Shown: positions 63,663-64,000 of the stretch, in pieces | Layout of the letters: each line of letters opens with the position of its first letter | Numbering within the stretch: the first letter of the stretch is position 1 | DNA from: Arthrobacter sp. Bi83 | Lineage (GTDB): Bacteria > Actinomycetota > Actinomycetes > Actinomycetales > Micrococcaceae | DNA length: 64,000 bases | Direction: 5' to 3' | Assembly: GCF_918698095.1 (NCBI RefSeq) | Contig: NZ_CAKKLY010000001.1 | Location: 62,001-126,000 of the forward strand | The notes under the pieces: model-generated | The model's input: only the letters and a program-made list of their open reading frames with translations | Databases searched by the model: none | What the model was told of the DNA's origin: nothing | Made by a program: the position numbers and the translations under genes

Positions 63663-64000
63663 TCAGGGTCGGGCGTCGCGCAGCGCCCCATGCGCTCGTG
63701 CCAGCCGATCTTGTAGGCGGCGGTTCTCGTCCGTGAGCTGCTGGATGCGTTGGTGGGCAAGCTGAAGCCGCCGTTGCATCGATGTCTCGGACGCTCGAAC
63801 AGACGACCCCGTAGGCGACGTTCTACCCGGTCGTTTCCGCTGCTGGAGCCGCTCCAACAGGTCCGGCTGGGTGTAAAGCCAAGACCGTGACACGCCCGCT
63901 GTTCTGGCCAGCTCGCTGACGCTTGCGGGTTGTGTCGTTTGGTCAAGTTGCTTGAGCGCCTCCTCTGCCCGTTGACGCGCTTTGTCTGATCGGTGGCGTG
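63663..64000 (-). CDS. DUF6262 / Tn554 TnpC-like protein (partial, runs off the window)
   Basis: The C-terminal ~112 residues of a DUF6262-type accessory protein: RQRAEEALKQLDQTTQPASVSELARTAGVSRSWLYTQPDLLERL is a helix-turn-helix, then a coiled coil (MQRRLQLAHQRIQQLTDENRRLQDRLARAH). The frame is open to the window's right edge with no start, so the gene continues beyond 64000. This family accompanies the paired tyrosine recombinases of Tn554-like elements, whose genes would lie to the right. The stop at 63663 lies just after the hairpin ending the ABC operon. Confidence 0.75.
   Translation of the reverse strand, partial: RHRSDKARQRAEEALKQLDQTTQPASVSELARTAGVSRSWLYTQPDLLERLQQRKRPGRTSPTGSSVRASETSMQRRLQLAHQRIQQLTDENRRLQDRLARAHGALRDARP

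Overview
This window looks like part of a large conjugative plasmid, or an integrated conjugative element, from a high-GC actinobacterium. Arthrobacter and its relatives in the Micrococcaceae fit best. That rests on codon use, on a MobF relaxase of the actinobacterial TraA type, on a SCO6880/VirB4/TraG transfer operon, and on actinobacterial families such as DUF4192. No rRNA, tRNA, CRISPR array or replication-initiator gene was seen. The taxonomic call is inference.

Layout. 118-1467 is a Bcr/CflA-type efflux pump. 1893-8225 is a catabolic or detoxification cluster: a TetR repressor and a dinucleotide-binding oxidoreductase on the minus strand, diverging from a 14-helix MFS transporter, a flavin reductase and two LLM flavin monooxygenases. 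After a ~1 kb gap come a DUF4192 gene (9284-10315) and a minus-strand operon of ImmA/IrrE protease, seven-helix membrane protein, XRE regulator and alpha/beta hydrolase (13562-10324). A control region with a 22-bp perfect palindrome and a separate hairpin (oriT candidate) divides this operon from a zinc-finger protein and the 1190-aa MobF relaxase (13757-17856). Small plasmid genes follow up to 20734.

21176-29207 is a nuclease-rich island: an Mrr-like nuclease fused to a NACHT ATPase, a CoiA-like protein, a GIY-YIG protein, and a treble-clef zinc-ribbon protein with a Vsr-like C-terminus. 29500-35729 is scarred. It holds a frameshifted yqeY, a thyA 3' fragment, two single genes separated by repeated TTAAC-type sites, a pilC-like 3' fragment and a truncated serine recombinase.

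35982-48499 is the transfer region, read on the minus strand: VirB2-like, VirB6/TrbL-like, SCO6880, VirB4, TraG/VirD4, a conserved small protein, ArdC and SSB. Between the last small protein and ArdC sits a plus-strand gene for a second nuclease-STAND protein. It is bracketed by two 176-bp direct copies of the small protein's 3' end.

48743-49287 is a decayed serine recombinase. 50104-60929 carries a complete kdpFABCDE potassium uptake and sensing operon, followed by an APC-type transporter. Both units are preceded by 11-bp-periodic repeats (GCGTnAAGA) that look like shared KdpE boxes. 61141-63547 is a PadR-controlled ABC exporter cassette, and the right edge cuts through a Tn554-type accessory gene (DUF6262).

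How the parts work together: the transfer genes spread the element. ArdC and SSB would protect entering DNA, and the two nuclease-STAND proteins and the nuclease cluster probably defend the host against competitors. The monooxygenase, kdp and exporter modules are host-benefit cargo. The many recombinase remnants show repeated insertion and loss.
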